Of a stretch of 46,483 bases of DNA, positions 1-8,990 are shown piece by piece; position 1 is the stretch's first letter; every line of letters starts with the position of its first letter. Where the stretch lies: NCBI GenBank assembly GCA_022759365.1, contig JAEMPJ010000007.1, positions 73,372-119,854 of the forward strand, written 5' to 3'. Under the pieces are notes generated by a model. That model was given only the letters and a program-made list of their open reading frames with translations. It was not told where the DNA came from and ran no database searches. The stretch is from Thermogladius sp. (GTDB lineage Archaea; Thermoproteota; Thermoprotei_A; Sulfolobales; Desulfurococcaceae). The position numbers and the translations under genes are program-made.

Positions 1-21
1 AGGGAGCTTCTCGAGATAACA

Positions 22-516
22 ATGATTATCGTAGAGAAAATGATGGGTGAGGAAGGCAGGAAGATCCTCGAATTCATGCTTTCAAACAACGATTTAATCA
101 TAGAGGAGACCGCCGGCAAGGATCTAAATATAAAGTCGAATATTGTCAGGAAGATACTCCAAAAGCTCTCAGACGAGGCTATTGTGATCCCTGTTAAAGT
201 AAAGGATAAAGACAAGGTTCTACACGGCTGGGTTCTTAATAGGGATGCCTTGGCCAACTTCATCATCACAAGGCTAAGGAAATCCAGGGAAAAATTGTCA
301 ACAAGGATAAGAGAGCTCGAAGAGAACACTTTCTTCACGTGCCCCACATGTCATAGGAGGTTTAGGTACGAAGAAGCCCTGGCAAACGATTTCCACTGCC
401 CTAATGACAACACGTTGCTTGTTGAAGTGGATAGGGATTACGAGATAAATTTCCTCAGGGAGAAACTTAAGTCCCTTGACAGGCTTCTCGAGTATATTTA
501 CAGTGATGGATTTTGA
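22..516 (+). CDS. tfe: Transcription factor E (TFE alpha, TFIIE-alpha homologue)
   Basis: N-terminal winged-helix-like region and C-terminal zinc ribbon (FFTCPTCHRRFRYEEALANDFHCPNDNTLL), typical archaeal TFE layout. Confidence 0.88.
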   Translation: MIIVEKMMGEEGRKILEFMLSNNDLIIEETAGKDLNIKSNIVRKILQKLSDEAIVIPVKVKDKDKVLHGWVLNRDALANFIITRLRKSREKLSTRIRELEENTFFTCPTCHRRFRYEEALANDFHCPNDNTLLVEVDRDYEINFLREKLKSLDRLLEYIYSDGF

Positions 517-1481
517 AGTCTAAAGTAGTTTTCGTCGACCTTTTCTCGGGTGCAGGAGGCTTCTCTATCGGTTTCGTTGAGACAGGGCTCTACAAGCCTG
601 TTTTAGCAATAGATAATTTCAAACCAGCCGCTCTAACCTATAAAGCTAACATACCAGAGCCAGTGGTGCTAGCCGAAGACATCAAGGACGTCACTTATTC
701 TACACTGAAAGATTTTCTGGGGAGCCTAGACATACCGGTGGTTATAGGTAGTCCTCCCTGCGAGCCTTTCACAGGCGCCAACCCAAGAAGGAAGGGGAGA
801 CCTCTAGACAGGTTGTACGTTGACCCCCAGGGGCAGTTAACTCTACACTTCATTAGAATAGTGGGTTTGTTGAAGCCGCAGATCTTTGTGATGGAGAATG
901 TGCCCGCTATAATGGAAGGAGAACTGAAAGAGGCTTTGATAAGGGAGTTTAAGCGGGTTGGCTACGAGAAAGTGTACTTCAATGTTCTAAACGCCGAGGA
1001 CTACTCGAGTCCTAGCAGGAGGAAGAGGGTTTTCATATCTAATATCGAGATTAAGCCGAGGAAGTCGGAGAATAGGGTTAAGGTAGCCGATGTATTAAAC
1101 GACCTCCCCCCGCCTGGTAGCAAGTTGCCGAACCACGACCCCCCACCGGAATTAAGCTGGAGGAAGCTTAAGAGGGTGGCTAGGCTAAGGCATGGGAAAG
1201 CCATGATATATTTCCAGGGCGCGACAGGGGAGATACCCAACCTCATTAGACTAGACCCGAACGATACAGCCCCGACTGTTCTCGGCTCCTCTCGTTTCAT
1301 ACACCCCTATGAGAACAGGTTTTTAACAGTTAGAGAGCAGGCTAGGCTCATGGGTTTCCCAGACTACTTCGTCTTCTACGGTGGGAGAGATGAGCAGTAC
1401 AACATGATCGGGGAGGCGGTGCCCGTACCCCTCTCGAAGGCGATAGCTCAATTCATCTACGACTCGTTGCGCGAATTATAG
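513..1481 (+). CDS. DNA (cytosine-5-)-methyltransferase
   Basis: Motif I VDLFSGAGGFSIGF, motif IV GSPPCEPF, motif VI MENVP, motif VIII SRRKRVF; TTG start overlapping the tfe stop. Confidence 0.9.
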   Translation: MKSKVVFVDLFSGAGGFSIGFVETGLYKPVLAIDNFKPAALTYKANIPEPVVLAEDIKDVTYSTLKDFLGSLDIPVVIGSPPCEPFTGANPRRKGRPLDRLYVDPQGQLTLHFIRIVGLLKPQIFVMENVPAIMEGELKEALIREFKRVGYEKVYFNVLNAEDYSSPSRRKRVFISNIEIKPRKSENRVKVADVLNDLPPPGSKLPNHDPPPELSWRKLKRVARLRHGKAMIYFQGATGEIPNLIRLDPNDTAPTVLGSSRFIHPYENRFLTVREQARLMGFPDYFVFYGGRDEQYNMIGEAVPVPLSKAIAQFIYDSLREL

Positions 1482-1542
1482 AGGCCGCCTGAATTAAAAA
1501 TCCCGTAATCCTAATATTTGGAACAAGCCCCCGATTACCCAA

Positions 1543-2010
1543 GTGAAAAAGAGGTGTGTGATTATGGTTATCTACGCTGGAATCTACAGTCCCACGAGCG
1601 TTCAAAGAGTCGTCGACTTCGTTAGAATAGTGTACGCTTTCCCTTCTCTCACACCCGTCGTTATAAAGCCGGTTGGCGCCGCCGCTCAAATAGGAGTACC
1701 GGAAGCATTTAAGATCTCCATTAAACTCAACAAGCCACTAATAGTAATCCCCGAGCTGAATGACGCCATGGAGTTGTTAAAGCTGGCTGGGGCCTACTAT
1801 TACAGTGATGAAGGGGAAGAACTAGAGTTATCCCATGTATTGAAGACTCCTGGGAACCACCTGCTAGTCCTCCCCTCGGGGGAGAGCGAGCCCAGTAAAA
1901 AAGAGTTGGTTGGGGTAAGGCTGTTTAAGTTGAAGGACATCCCGCCCCAGTTGCCTCCTCTGGCGATCTTATCGATATTAATGTACAAGTTGTTCTACCA
2001 GGTGACATAG
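1543..2010 (+). CDS. Conserved archaeal protein of uncertain function (RecB-nuclease-like or SpoU-like annotations are possible); probable start at internal ATG about 1564
   Basis: Coherent ORF, VIYAGIYSPTSVQRVVDFVRIVY...VVIKPVGAAAQIGVPEAFK; family only vaguely recognised. Confidence 0.6.
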   Translation: MKKRCVIMVIYAGIYSPTSVQRVVDFVRIVYAFPSLTPVVIKPVGAAAQIGVPEAFKISIKLNKPLIVIPELNDAMELLKLAGAYYYSDEGEELELSHVLKTPGNHLLVLPSGESEPSKKELVGVRLFKLKDIPPQLPPLAILSILMYKLFYQVT

Positions 2011-2945
2011 GTTATCTTGATGCTTCTACTCAACTCGTCTATAGCCCTCCAGTCCTCGTAGCTGAGCCTCCAGCCTATAGCCCCAGCATTCTCGCTAACC
2101 TGCTCTGGCGTCTTAGCGCCTGGGATAGGGATTATAACCGGGCTGTAGTTGACCAGCCAGTTCAGGGCTACCTGCGAGGGGGTTTTACCATACTTCCCCG
2201 CTATCTCGACAAGCTTGTTTACGAGCGGCATGATTTTCCCGAAATTCTCCTCGTTGAAGACGGGGTCATTCGACCTAAGGTCCTTGAACTCCCTTATGTT
2301 CTCCAAGTTGTATTTGCCTGAGAGAGCACCTTTAGCTAATGGGCTCCAGGGTATGAAGGCTAGATCGTTCGCCTCAGCGTAGGGTATCAACTCCTCCTCC
2401 GACCACCTCTCAACCAGGTTAAACCTGTACTGCATGCTCACTATATCGGTTACCGACAAGTTTGCCCTCAAGTCCTCGACCAACGCCACCGGGTAGTTGC
2501 TTACACCCAGGTACCTGACGACCCCCTGGACTACAAGCCTCTCCAACGCCCTAGCATATCTCTGGGTAGGTATATTATGGTGTGTTGGAGGGTGATGTAT
2601 CTGGAGCAAGTCTATGTATGAGACCCCAAGCCTTTTAAGAGACCTGTCTACAGCCTTGAAGACGTCGTCTGGTTGAAGGAACTCGCCCGGTATCTTCGTT
2701 GCTATCACAACTTCTTCTCTTTTAACACCCAGCTCTTTAAGGGCCTTCCCCAGAAACGTCTCGCTCATACCTCTGCCGTAAACCATAGCGGTGTCGAAGA
2801 AGTTTATACCTACTTCAACGGCCTTAGCGATAACAGCCTTAGCCTTCTCGTAGTCTGTCAGACCCCATGTCTCGCTGAACTGCCATGTACCCAACCCTAT
2901 CCTAGAGACCTTGAGGTCGCTCCAACCCAGCTCCACGTACTCCAC
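1995..2945 (-). CDS. Aldo/keto reductase
   Basis: GLGTWQF, NFFDTAMVYGRGMSE, YIDLLQIHHP, IPIPGAKTPEQVSENAGA motifs. Confidence 0.9.
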   Translation of the reverse strand: MEYVELGWSDLKVSRIGLGTWQFSETWGLTDYEKAKAVIAKAVEVGINFFDTAMVYGRGMSETFLGKALKELGVKREEVVIATKIPGEFLQPDDVFKAVDRSLKRLGVSYIDLLQIHHPPTHHNIPTQRYARALERLVVQGVVRYLGVSNYPVALVEDLRANLSVTDIVSMQYRFNLVERWSEEELIPYAEANDLAFIPWSPLAKGALSGKYNLENIREFKDLRSNDPVFNEENFGKIMPLVNKLVEIAGKYGKTPSQVALNWLVNYSPVIIPIPGAKTPEQVSENAGAIGWRLSYEDWRAIDELSRSIKITYVTW

Positions 2946-3023
2946 GATCCCACCACCTATGGTAAACGAAGGTGAATCAAGCTTTAAACAGCTTTCCCCG
3001 CATACAGTGCAATAGGCCTTCGG

Positions 3024-4016
3024 GTGCTTACTATGGGGTTCAAACTAAAAGCCGCACCTATGCAGGTAACCGGTAAGGAGGAAGTATACGATGTGATCAT
3101 AGTGGGCGGGGGTCCAGCCGGTTTGACAGCGGCACTATATAGTGCTAGGTACGAGCTGAAGCCTGTTGTAATAGCGAAGCTTGTAGGGGGTTACATGACT
3201 GAAGCGCCTGTGGTAGACGACTACCCTGGCCTACCTGATACCCCGGGTGAAGAGCTTGTAAACAAGTTTGTGAGCCATGTGAGGAAGTACAACGTGCCTA
3301 TCATCCAAGACGAGGTCGTCAACATCTACAGGAAGAACGGGTTGTGGTGCGCTGAGACTGCTTCGGAGAAGACTATTTGCGGATACGCTGTAATACTGGC
3401 TGTGGGCAGCGAGAAGAGGAAGCTGAATGTTAAAGGCGAGGAAGAGTTCACCGGGAGAGGCGTCTCGTACTGCGCTACATGCGACGGCCCATTGTTCAAA
3501 GACAAGGTAGTGGCCGTTGTAGGAGGAGGTAACTCCGCTTTAACCTCAGCGCTCTACCTTGCATCACTGGCCTCAAAGGTGTATTTAATCCACAGGAGGG
3601 ATACGTTCAAGGCGTTTAAAGTCTATGTCGAGAAGGCCGCGAGCAACCCGAAAATAGAGATATTGAAGAACACCATCATTAAGGAAATAGTAGGGGATAC
3701 ACGTGTACGTGGAATAGTAGTGTACGACAAGAGTAGAGGAGAGGAGAAGACTCTTACAGTAGACGGGGTGTTCATTGAAATAGGCTTGAAACCGCCTAAA
3801 GAGTTCTTCGAGAAAATAGGGTTAGAGGTCGACGAGTCAGGGCATGTAGTGGTTAAAGTAGATAGATCTACAAACCTCGAGGGTGTTTTCGTGGCGGGCG
3901 ACGCGGCGGGAGGCCCCTACAAGTACAGGTTTGAGCAAATTATAACGGCTGCAGCTGATGGAGCTATAGCGGCGGACGCAGCGTTCAAGTACATTTTATC
4001 TACTAAGAAGACTTGA
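3024..4016 (+). CDS. trxB: Thioredoxin reductase-like NAD(P)/FAD disulfide oxidoreductase
   Basis: IIVGGGPAGLTAALYSAR, redox CATCDG, VVGGGNSAL, GVFVAGDAAGG. Confidence 0.9.
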   Translation: MLTMGFKLKAAPMQVTGKEEVYDVIIVGGGPAGLTAALYSARYELKPVVIAKLVGGYMTEAPVVDDYPGLPDTPGEELVNKFVSHVRKYNVPIIQDEVVNIYRKNGLWCAETASEKTICGYAVILAVGSEKRKLNVKGEEEFTGRGVSYCATCDGPLFKDKVVAVVGGGNSALTSALYLASLASKVYLIHRRDTFKAFKVYVEKAASNPKIEILKNTIIKEIVGDTRVRGIVVYDKSRGEEKTLTVDGVFIEIGLKPPKEFFEKIGLEVDESGHVVVKVDRSTNLEGVFVAGDAAGGPYKYRFEQIITAAADGAIAADAAFKYILSTKKT

Positions 4017-4068
4017 GCCCAGCATGTTTAAAGCTATTAAACCCCTCGAATAGATTAACTGGGATCAA

Positions 4069-4142
4069 GGGCCCGTAGCTCAGCCCGGTAGAGCGCCCGG
4101 CTCATAACCGGGTGGTCGGGGGTTCAAATCCCCCCGGGCCCA
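4069..4142 (+). tRNA. tRNA with CAT anticodon (tRNA-Met; Ile2 not excluded)
   Basis: Acceptor GGGCCCG/CGGGCCC + A, TTCAAAT T-loop, anticodon loop CTCATAA; 74 nt, no intron. Confidence 0.93.
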
Positions 4143-4158
4143 TACACTGAGTAGATTT

Positions 4159-5427
4159 TTATGTCCCGTAAGACCAGGACTTCAAATACTCCGCCTGCTC
4201 AGGCGTAAGCTCGTCTATCCTCACGCCCATGGTATCTAATTTGAGCCTGGCAACCATTTCATCGAGCTCTCTAGGAGGGTTGTATACCCTCCTCTCAAGC
4301 CTACCTTTATTCTCGAGAAGGTATCTTACAGCGAGATACTGGTTTGCGAAGCTCATGTCCATCACCTCGCTTGGATGGCCCTCAGCCGCTACAAGGTTAA
4401 CCAGCCTGCCCTCAGCCAGCAGGTAGAGTCTACGCCCGTCTTTCAGAGTGTACTCGGTCACGTTCTCCCTGATGATCCTTTTCCCAATAGAAATCCCCTC
4501 TAAGTCAGGTATCCAAACTTCCACGTTGAAATGCCCGGCATTGGCCAGTATAGCCCCGTCCTTCATCTTCTCGAAGTGCTCTCTCCTCAAGACAGCCTTG
4601 TTGCCTGTTGCCGTGATGAATATGTCGCCTATGCTTGCCGCCTCGCTCATAGGCATCACCTCGAAGCCGTCGAAGACAGCCTCCAGGGCTCTAATCGGGT
4701 CTACCTCGGTAACTATAACCCTCCTCGCCCCTAGGCCTCTGGCCCTCAGCGCGATGCCCTTGCCAACCCACCCGTAGCCCGCTACAACAACGTTTTTACC
4801 CGCAATCAATATGTTCGTCGCCCTCATAATACCGTCGAAAGTACTCTGCCCGGTGCCAAACCTGTTGTCAAACAAGAACTTGGTGTAAGCGTTGTTCACC
4901 GCGATTACAGGGTATTGTAGGAGGCCCTCCCTCTCAAGCGCTTTCAAGCGGATGACACCGGTTGTAGTCTCCTCGGTGCCCCCCACAATCTTCTCCGCGA
5001 TATTCTTGAAGCCGCTGTGTAGCGTCGCGTGGAGATCACCGCCGTCATCTAAGACTACGTCTGGTCTGCTCTCCACTACTTGCCTAATACACCAGTAGTA
5101 GTCCTCGCTAGTCTGACCCCTCCACGCGCATACTCTAATGCCATACTCGACTAGGGCTGCCGCAACATCGTCCTGTGTGGATAGAGGGTTGCTGGCCGCT
5201 AAAACCACTTCCTCGGCGCCGGAGTCCTTTAGAGCCATCATTAAGACGCCTGTCTCCTTGGTCACGTGTAGCACAGCACCCACTCTAACGCCGGCGAGCG
5301 GTTTTCTCCTCCTCCCCTCCTCCCTAAGCTTCATTAGAACAGGCATGTGTTTCATAGCCCAGTCTAACTTCAATCTCCCGGATTCAGCTAGGCTGATATC
5401 TCTCACTCTACTGCTCAAACAAGCCAC
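4159..5427 (-). CDS. ahcY: Adenosylhomocysteinase (SAHase)
   Basis: [53 protein letters not shown]. Confidence 0.95.
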   Translation of the reverse strand: MACLSSRVRDISLAESGRLKLDWAMKHMPVLMKLREEGRRRKPLAGVRVGAVLHVTKETGVLMMALKDSGAEEVVLAASNPLSTQDDVAAALVEYGIRVCAWRGQTSEDYYWCIRQVVESRPDVVLDDGGDLHATLHSGFKNIAEKIVGGTEETTTGVIRLKALEREGLLQYPVIAVNNAYTKFLFDNRFGTGQSTFDGIMRATNILIAGKNVVVAGYGWVGKGIALRARGLGARRVIVTEVDPIRALEAVFDGFEVMPMSEAASIGDIFITATGNKAVLRREHFEKMKDGAILANAGHFNVEVWIPDLEGISIGKRIIRENVTEYTLKDGRRLYLLAEGRLVNLVAAEGHPSEVMDMSFANQYLAVRYLLENKGRLERRVYNPPRELDEMVARLKLDTMGVRIDELTPEQAEYLKSWSYGT

Positions 5428-5557
5428 CCTCCTAAACTAATAGTCTTGGAAATATTAAGCAGTAGCTTAAGCATGCGACCATTAGCTCAAAGCAGGCGGC
5501 TTTTACTCAATTTAAATTTTAAAACACCCTATCGCATACCCATGTTAGGAAGATTAC

Positions 5558-5809
5558 GTGATAGAGGTGCTGGAAGTGGGCAAGGTTAGGATAAGGTTGG
5601 TGAAAAGGGTTGCAAGGCAACTACTCGAGTCAAACCCCCAGTTGTTCACAAGGGACTTTGAAGCCAACAAGCGGGTGGTCTCTAAGCTTATTTCCACGAG
5701 GTCTAAGAAGCTTAGGAACCAGATAGCGGGGTACATAACACACTTAGTTGCCATTAGATCCAGGGAGAAGAAGGTTGAAACAGTTGAAGAAGCACCTCCC
5801 CAAGCCTAG
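5558..5809 (+). CDS. rps17e: 30S ribosomal protein S17e
   Basis: KVRIRLVKRVARQLLESNPQLFTRDFEANKRVVSKL...SKKLRNQIAGYITHL. Confidence 0.88.
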   Translation: MIEVLEVGKVRIRLVKRVARQLLESNPQLFTRDFEANKRVVSKLISTRSKKLRNQIAGYITHLVAIRSREKKVETVEEAPPQA

Positions 5810-5943
5810 TTAGAGGAAACCCCGTCCTCAAGGCTTCAACGACCACGGCTCTCCATCTATCACAGGAACACTATTGGAGCGGCTGTGATGTCAAACCTTA
5901 TAAACCTCTATGAAACTTGAAAGACCTGCGGTAGGCAACCTGC

Positions 5944-6423
5944 ATGGGCTTGAAAATCTACTCGCCAACCCGCGGGTTTCTGACTGTTGAATACCTTGGT
6001 AGAGTGTATAATGCTAGGTTCTTCCTGTGCTCTAAGAAAAGCCGTGATCTCGACAGCGAGTTGCAAGCGCTAGGGTTGACGCCTGAGCTTCCAGTGGCGT
6101 TGATCCCTGTTAAGCTCGTCGAGAACGACCTACAGCTTATTCAAGGAGTAGTCCACTACTTTGTTAACAGAGGATTATTGACCCGTATTAGACACGAAGG
6201 GCTACTCCTAGCTATGTTGATCACGGGTTTCAAGCAAATAAAAGACCTGTTAAGCTCCCTTAGAGAGGCGTACTCTGAGACAGACAAATACTTGCTAGTA
6301 TCGGCTACACAAGCCTATAATAGACCTGTTAATTGCATTGACTACCCGCTCAGCAATATAGACTTCTCGAGGAGTATTACAGGCAATGTAAAAAACGTCA
6401 CTGTTATACTAGACCTCCTATAG
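5944..6423 (+). CDS. Hypothetical protein; possible Cgi121-like KEOPS subunit
   Basis: HEGLLLAMLITGFKQIKDLLSSL...YLLVSATQ resembles the Cgi121 E-x-L-x(4)-(S/T)G-x-(R/K)QI block; family assignment tentative. Confidence 0.5.
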   Translation: MGLKIYSPTRGFLTVEYLGRVYNARFFLCSKKSRDLDSELQALGLTPELPVALIPVKLVENDLQLIQGVVHYFVNRGLLTRIRHEGLLLAMLITGFKQIKDLLSSLREAYSETDKYLLVSATQAYNRPVNCIDYPLSNIDFSRSITGNVKNVTVILDLL

Positions 6424-6426
6424 CTT

Positions 6427-6519
6427 CTACCACTCCTCCTCCCACTCCTCTTCTTCCCACTCTTCCTCTGGCTCTTCCTCCTCCCACTCTTCCTCCCATT
6501 CCTCCTCTAGCCACAACAT
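6427..6519 (-). CDS. Candidate 30-aa Glu/Trp mini-protein MLWLEEEWEEEWEEEEPEEEWEEEEWEEEW
   Basis: Codon-by-codon translation of the minus strand gives ATG...TAG with 20 Glu and 6 Trp of 30; GGTGG SD-like at 6525-6529; TATA-like TACTTAAATA at 6561-6570. Confidence 0.55.
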   Translation of the reverse strand: MLWLEEEWEEEWEEEEPEEEWEEEEWEEEW

Positions 6520-6669
6520 GTCTTCCACCTTACGTCTTAAAAGTATTTGACAATCAAGAATATTTAAGTAAAGCGGTCAGTTGTTACTATGTTTCACGAG
6601 GGGCATCCATCTGGTCTATGCATTTAATAAGGTTAGTTGAGTAAAGTATTGAGCCGTAGGGTGTGACGC

Positions 6670-6975
6670 TTGGTAAAGTTCTGCCCAAGATGCGGGGCTG
6701 CAATGTTTCCCTTGAAGAAGAAGGAGAGTGGAGAAGAATACTATGTTTTGAAATGCCCTAGATGCGGTTACGAGGAGAAGGCTTCCAAGAAGGATTTAGA
6801 GGCATACGGGTTGAAGTATGTAGTCGACTCTAGTAAGAGGACTATAACAGCTAAGGCGACGGAGGCCAGGGCGTCATCCCTATCCCCAGACGAGAGGGAG
6901 ATGCTCCAGGAGTACTACGAGGTTTTACTGGAGAGCATGAAAGAGGAGGAAGGCGAGGAGGAGGAATCAGACTAA
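6670..6975 (+). CDS. TFS/RPB9-family protein with the N-terminal zinc ribbon only and an acidic tail
   Basis: FCPRCGAAMFP...YYVLKCPRCGYE ribbon; no second TFIIS-type ribbon; ends EEEGEEEESD; TTG start. Confidence 0.75.
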   Translation: MVKFCPRCGAAMFPLKKKESGEEYYVLKCPRCGYEEKASKKDLEAYGLKYVVDSSKRTITAKATEARASSLSPDEREMLQEYYEVLLESMKEEEGEEEESD

Positions 6976-7018
6976 ACTTCTTCTTCACCGCTCCGAGCCG
7001 TCACCACTCATCATATTA
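6963..7018 (-). ncRNA. C/D box sRNA
   Basis: Minus strand: ATGATGA (C, 7008-7014) - 12 nt - CGGA (D', 6992-6995) - 3 nt - GTGAAGA (C', 6982-6988) - 11 nt - CTGA (D, 6967-6970). Confidence 0.82.
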
Positions 7019-7092
7019 AATTAAACCTGTCGATGTATAACTAAGTTAACCTATGGTAAACAACGGCTATAAAACAGCATCGGTGGGGTTCG

Positions 7093-8901
7093 TTGACGAG
7101 AGTAGCCGTAATTGATAGGGCTTTCTGTAAACCAGACAAATGTTCACTGGAGTGTATAAGGTTCTGCCCTGTCAACAGGAGTAGGAAGGTTAAGGCTATT
7201 GAGCTGAGCGCGGATGGAAAACACGCAGTCATAAACGAGAACACGTGTATCGGTTGCGGTATATGCGTAAAGAAGTGCCCGTTTAACGCGATCTCGATAG
7301 TCAACTTGCCAGACGAGCTGGAGAAATTCACCGTCCACCGCTACGGCGAGAACATGTTTAAACTCTACGGCCTCCCACCGCTCACACTTGGGGGAATCCT
7401 TGGTGTTATAGGTAGGAATGGGAGCGGTAAGACAACTACCGTTAAGATTCTCTCGGGGCAACTCAAGCCTAATCTAGGAAACTACGCGAACCCGCCGGAC
7501 TGGGATAAAATACTTAGGGCGTTTAGGGGTACAGAGGTGAACGCCTACCTCCAGAAACTCGCTAACGGGAGCTTGAAGACTGCTGTTAAACCACAGTATA
7601 TCGAGGCTGCTCGGAGGGTTTTAAAGGGGAGTGTCAGAGAGCTGCTTGAGAAGGCTGATGAGAGAGGTTTGCTTAAGGAGGTTGTGGAGAAGACTGGTAT
7701 ATCTGGTATTATGGGCAGAGATGTTAGGGAGCTGAGCGGAGGGGAGTTGCAGAAACTGCTTGTCTCAGCTGTATTGATGAAAAACGCTGACGCGTACTTC
7801 TTCGACGAGCCCTTCTCATATCTCGACGTGAGGGAGAGAGTAAGGGTGGCCTCAGCTATAAGAGAGTTCTTGAACCCCTCTAAAGTCTACGTTATGATTG
7901 TTGAGCACGACCTTATGATACTGGACTACGTGAGCGACTACATAGCCGTGTTATACGGTGAGCCAGGGGTCTACGGCATTGCGAGCAAGCCGTATGGTGT
8001 TAGGAGCGGTGTGAACTTCTACCTGGAGGGCTACCTGCCAGCGGAGAACATTAGGATCCGCAAAGAGCCTATTAGATTCAGGATTAGCGTAGCAGACAGG
8101 AGTAAACACCCCGAGGAATACCCTATTCTCAAGTGGGGCAACCTGTGGAAGGCCTACCCGAGTAGCGGCTTCAAGCTCATCGTCGAGGAAGGAGAGGTGC
8201 ACCCCGGCGAGGTGCTCGGCATCCTAGGGCCAAACGGGATAGGGAAGTCGACGTTCATAAGCATGCTCGCAAACGTGGTTAAACCAGATAAAGGGGAAGT
8301 GCTCGTGGGCACAGATAAGATCAGCTATAAACCACAGGAGGTCTCGCCCTCAATATTCGGATTCGAGACGGTGAAAGATAATCTAGCGAGTGCCTCCAAA
8401 GACGCCGTCGACCCTACTACCTGGCTCTACGATGAGTTGACTAGGAGACTAGGCTTGAACAAGATGCTTGATAGAAATGTGAGAGAGCTTAGCGGCGGCG
8501 AGCTACAGAAGCTTGCGGTCGCTGTCACGTTGGCTAGAGACGCAGACGTGTACCTCTTAGACGAGCCTTCAGCATACCTGGACGTCGAGGAGAGGATCAG
8601 CGTCGCGAGGCTGATAAGGAGGATAGTGGAGGAGAAGAGGAAGGCCGCTATTGTTGTCGAGCACGATCTTCTACTACAGAACTATGTTAGCGATAAAATA
8701 ATGGTTTTCACGGGCAGGCCTGGGGTGGAGGGTGTCGCCTTAAAGCCTACGGATATTCGAACAGGTTTCAACAATCTGCTGAAGCAACTTGACATAACTG
8801 TTAGAAGAGACCACGAAACAGGTAGGCCGAGGATAAACAAGCCTGGCTCATACCTTGACAGGGAGCAAAAGAGCAGGGGGGAATACTACCTCCCGGATTA
8901 G
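7093..8901 (+). CDS. ABCE1/Rli1 ribosome-recycling ATPase
   Basis: N-terminal 4Fe-4S motifs CIGCGICVKKCPF, two ABC NTPase domains (GRNGSGKTT; GPNGIGKST), two LSGGELQK signatures. Confidence 0.96.
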   Translation: MTRVAVIDRAFCKPDKCSLECIRFCPVNRSRKVKAIELSADGKHAVINENTCIGCGICVKKCPFNAISIVNLPDELEKFTVHRYGENMFKLYGLPPLTLGGILGVIGRNGSGKTTTVKILSGQLKPNLGNYANPPDWDKILRAFRGTEVNAYLQKLANGSLKTAVKPQYIEAARRVLKGSVRELLEKADERGLLKEVVEKTGISGIMGRDVRELSGGELQKLLVSAVLMKNADAYFFDEPFSYLDVRERVRVASAIREFLNPSKVYVMIVEHDLMILDYVSDYIAVLYGEPGVYGIASKPYGVRSGVNFYLEGYLPAENIRIRKEPIRFRISVADRSKHPEEYPILKWGNLWKAYPSSGFKLIVEEGEVHPGEVLGILGPNGIGKSTFISMLANVVKPDKGEVLVGTDKISYKPQEVSPSIFGFETVKDNLASASKDAVDPTTWLYDELTRRLGLNKMLDRNVRELSGGELQKLAVAVTLARDADVYLLDEPSAYLDVEERISVARLIRRIVEEKRKAAIVVEHDLLLQNYVSDKIMVFTGRPGVEGVALKPTDIRTGFNNLLKQLDITVRRDHETGRPRINKPGSYLDREQKSRGEYYLPD

Positions 8902-8940
8902 TTTAAATATTCATTTAAATCGACTCGTTAATTCGTTTAG

Positions 8941-8961
8941 AGATAGTTTTATTAACTATCT
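8941..8961. promoter_or_regulatory. Perfect 8-bp inverted repeat AGATAGTT-ttatt-AACTATCT upstream of fbp
   Basis: Read directly; 30 nt before the likely fbp ATG. Confidence 0.45.
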
Positions 8962-8990
8962 GACACACCTAATTAAATAAGGTGGATCTC

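Noticed and set aside
1001-1300. 99-aa minus ORF inside the DNA methyltransferase gene
   Set aside because: Antisense to a motif-supported CDS; no recognisable features. The same applies to most antisense ORFs in the track.
5810-5943. GTGATAGATGG on the minus strand considered as a C box
   Set aside because: No D, D' or C' boxes at usual spacing.
6424-6519. C/T-rich tract read only as a pyrimidine-rich terminator
   Set aside because: Trinucleotide phase, regular Trp codons and an in-frame ATG/TAG on the minus strand fit a coding interpretation better, although a terminator role is not excluded.
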